A stretch of DNA of 5,324 bases from an uncultured Anaerosolibacter sp. (GTDB lineage: Bacteria; Bacillota_A; Clostridia; Peptostreptococcales; Thermotaleaceae). The DNA lies in contig CALECF010000251.1 in NCBI GenBank assembly GCA_937948705.1, positions 1-5,324 of the forward strand, in the 5' to 3' direction. The notes below the pieces were generated by a model. That model saw only the letters and a program-made list of their open reading frames with translations, was not told the origin of the DNA and ran no database searches. A program made the position numbers and the translations under genes. Shown in pieces: positions 5,141 to 5,324 of the stretch (position 1 is its first letter; each line of letters starts with the position of its first letter).

Positions 5141-5199
5141 TGTCATCCTGAACACTTGCTCCTGATTTAAAGATCCTTCACTCCGTTCTATACATGACA
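5141..5199. repeat. Degenerate dispersed-repeat-like inverted element
   Basis: TGTCAT-CCT-GAAC (5141-5153) is opposed by GTTC-TATAC-ATGACA (5185-5199). The inner part AAGATCCTTCACTCCGTTC resembles a repeat type I recall as widespread in clostridial genomes, which has the form AAGATCCTTC...CGTTCAGGATGACA. Here the arms have diverged, so it would be an old copy. I could not compare it with a genome. Confidence 0.4.
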
Positions 5200-5273
5200 C
5201 ATAACTTTGGAAATTTATTGGAAATGTGCTTTTTAGGTAAAACGTACCTGTAAAAATTCATGTAGTAATATAG

Positions 5274-5323
5274 TAATATACATTTAAGCCATAATAAAAG
5301 TGGGGGTTACTAAATGTATATTA
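5274..5323. promoter_or_regulatory. Perfect 13-bp inverted repeat around an SD-like site and ATG
   Basis: TAATATACATTTA (5274-5286) is the exact reverse complement of TAAATGTATATTA (5311-5323), with a 24-base loop. The loop holds GGGGG (5302-5306) and the right arm holds an ATG (5314-5316), so folding would close the start codon. The left arm begins inside two tandem TAGTAATA units (5263-5278). It may be a translational control hairpin, an operator, or the end of another mobile element cut by the window. Confidence 0.5.
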
Positions 5324-5324
5324 A
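5314..5324 (+). CDS. Possible start of a downstream gene, cut by the window
   Basis: ATG at 5314 stands 7 bases after GGGGG (5302-5306), an acceptable initiation site, but only three codons (ATG TAT ATT) are visible. Nothing can be said about the product. The inverted repeat that covers the ATG makes a structural origin of this sequence equally possible. Confidence 0.25.

Overview
The window is low-GC DNA of a Gram-positive, probably clostridial (Bacillota) type. Evidence is the AT-rich composition, strong purine-rich Shine-Dalgarno (SD) sites, the type of cysteine-rich flavoprotein at the left edge, and IS21 and IS4/IS231-like elements of the kind common in clostridia. No genus can be assigned. 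It reads as an accessory, insertion-rich stretch: two insertion sequences, one gene fragment, one small unidentified gene with an in-frame stop, and gene-poor spacers full of hairpins.

Layout. Positions 1 to about 207 (minus strand) hold a fragment of an iron-sulfur flavoprotein/FMN reductase family gene whose start is missing where an IS21-family element begins. That element runs from about 208 to 2934. It has imperfect terminal inverted repeats, a broken istA transposase gene, an intact istB ATPase gene, and a third small gene of unknown function joined to istB by an ATGA overlap. Its right end carries a third copy of the terminal motif, which makes a nested palindrome of about 100 bp. A long hairpin lies directly outside it at 2935-2972. 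Positions 2973-3240 have no gene but hold direct repeats and palindromes. A 57-codon membrane-type ORF at 3268-3441 has a good SD; the same frame continues for 44 codons after its TAG stop. A hairpin cluster at 3584-3640 follows.

An IS4-family element of the IS231-like type occupies 3641-5099. It has 19-bp terminal repeats, an exact 11-bp target duplication on both sides, a near-consensus promoter and a transposase with all DDE and YREK residues. The natural N-terminus of this transposase seems to lie upstream in another frame, separated by a run of seven A that also fits a -1 slippery site. Removing the element restores a stem of about 12 bp, so it landed in the middle of a hairpin. The last 214 bases hold a worn dispersed-repeat-like sequence and a perfect 13-bp inverted repeat around an SD-like GGGGG and an ATG at the very edge.

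The genes do not form a pathway. IstA and IstB would act together in IS21 transposition, but this copy has lost the first catalytic aspartate of IstA and should move only if helped in trans. I found no CRISPR array, tRNA, rRNA, or convincing new defence or metabolic system. The most unusual points are the third IS21 gene with the complex right end, the A7 frame break in the second transposase, and the stop-interrupted small ORF.
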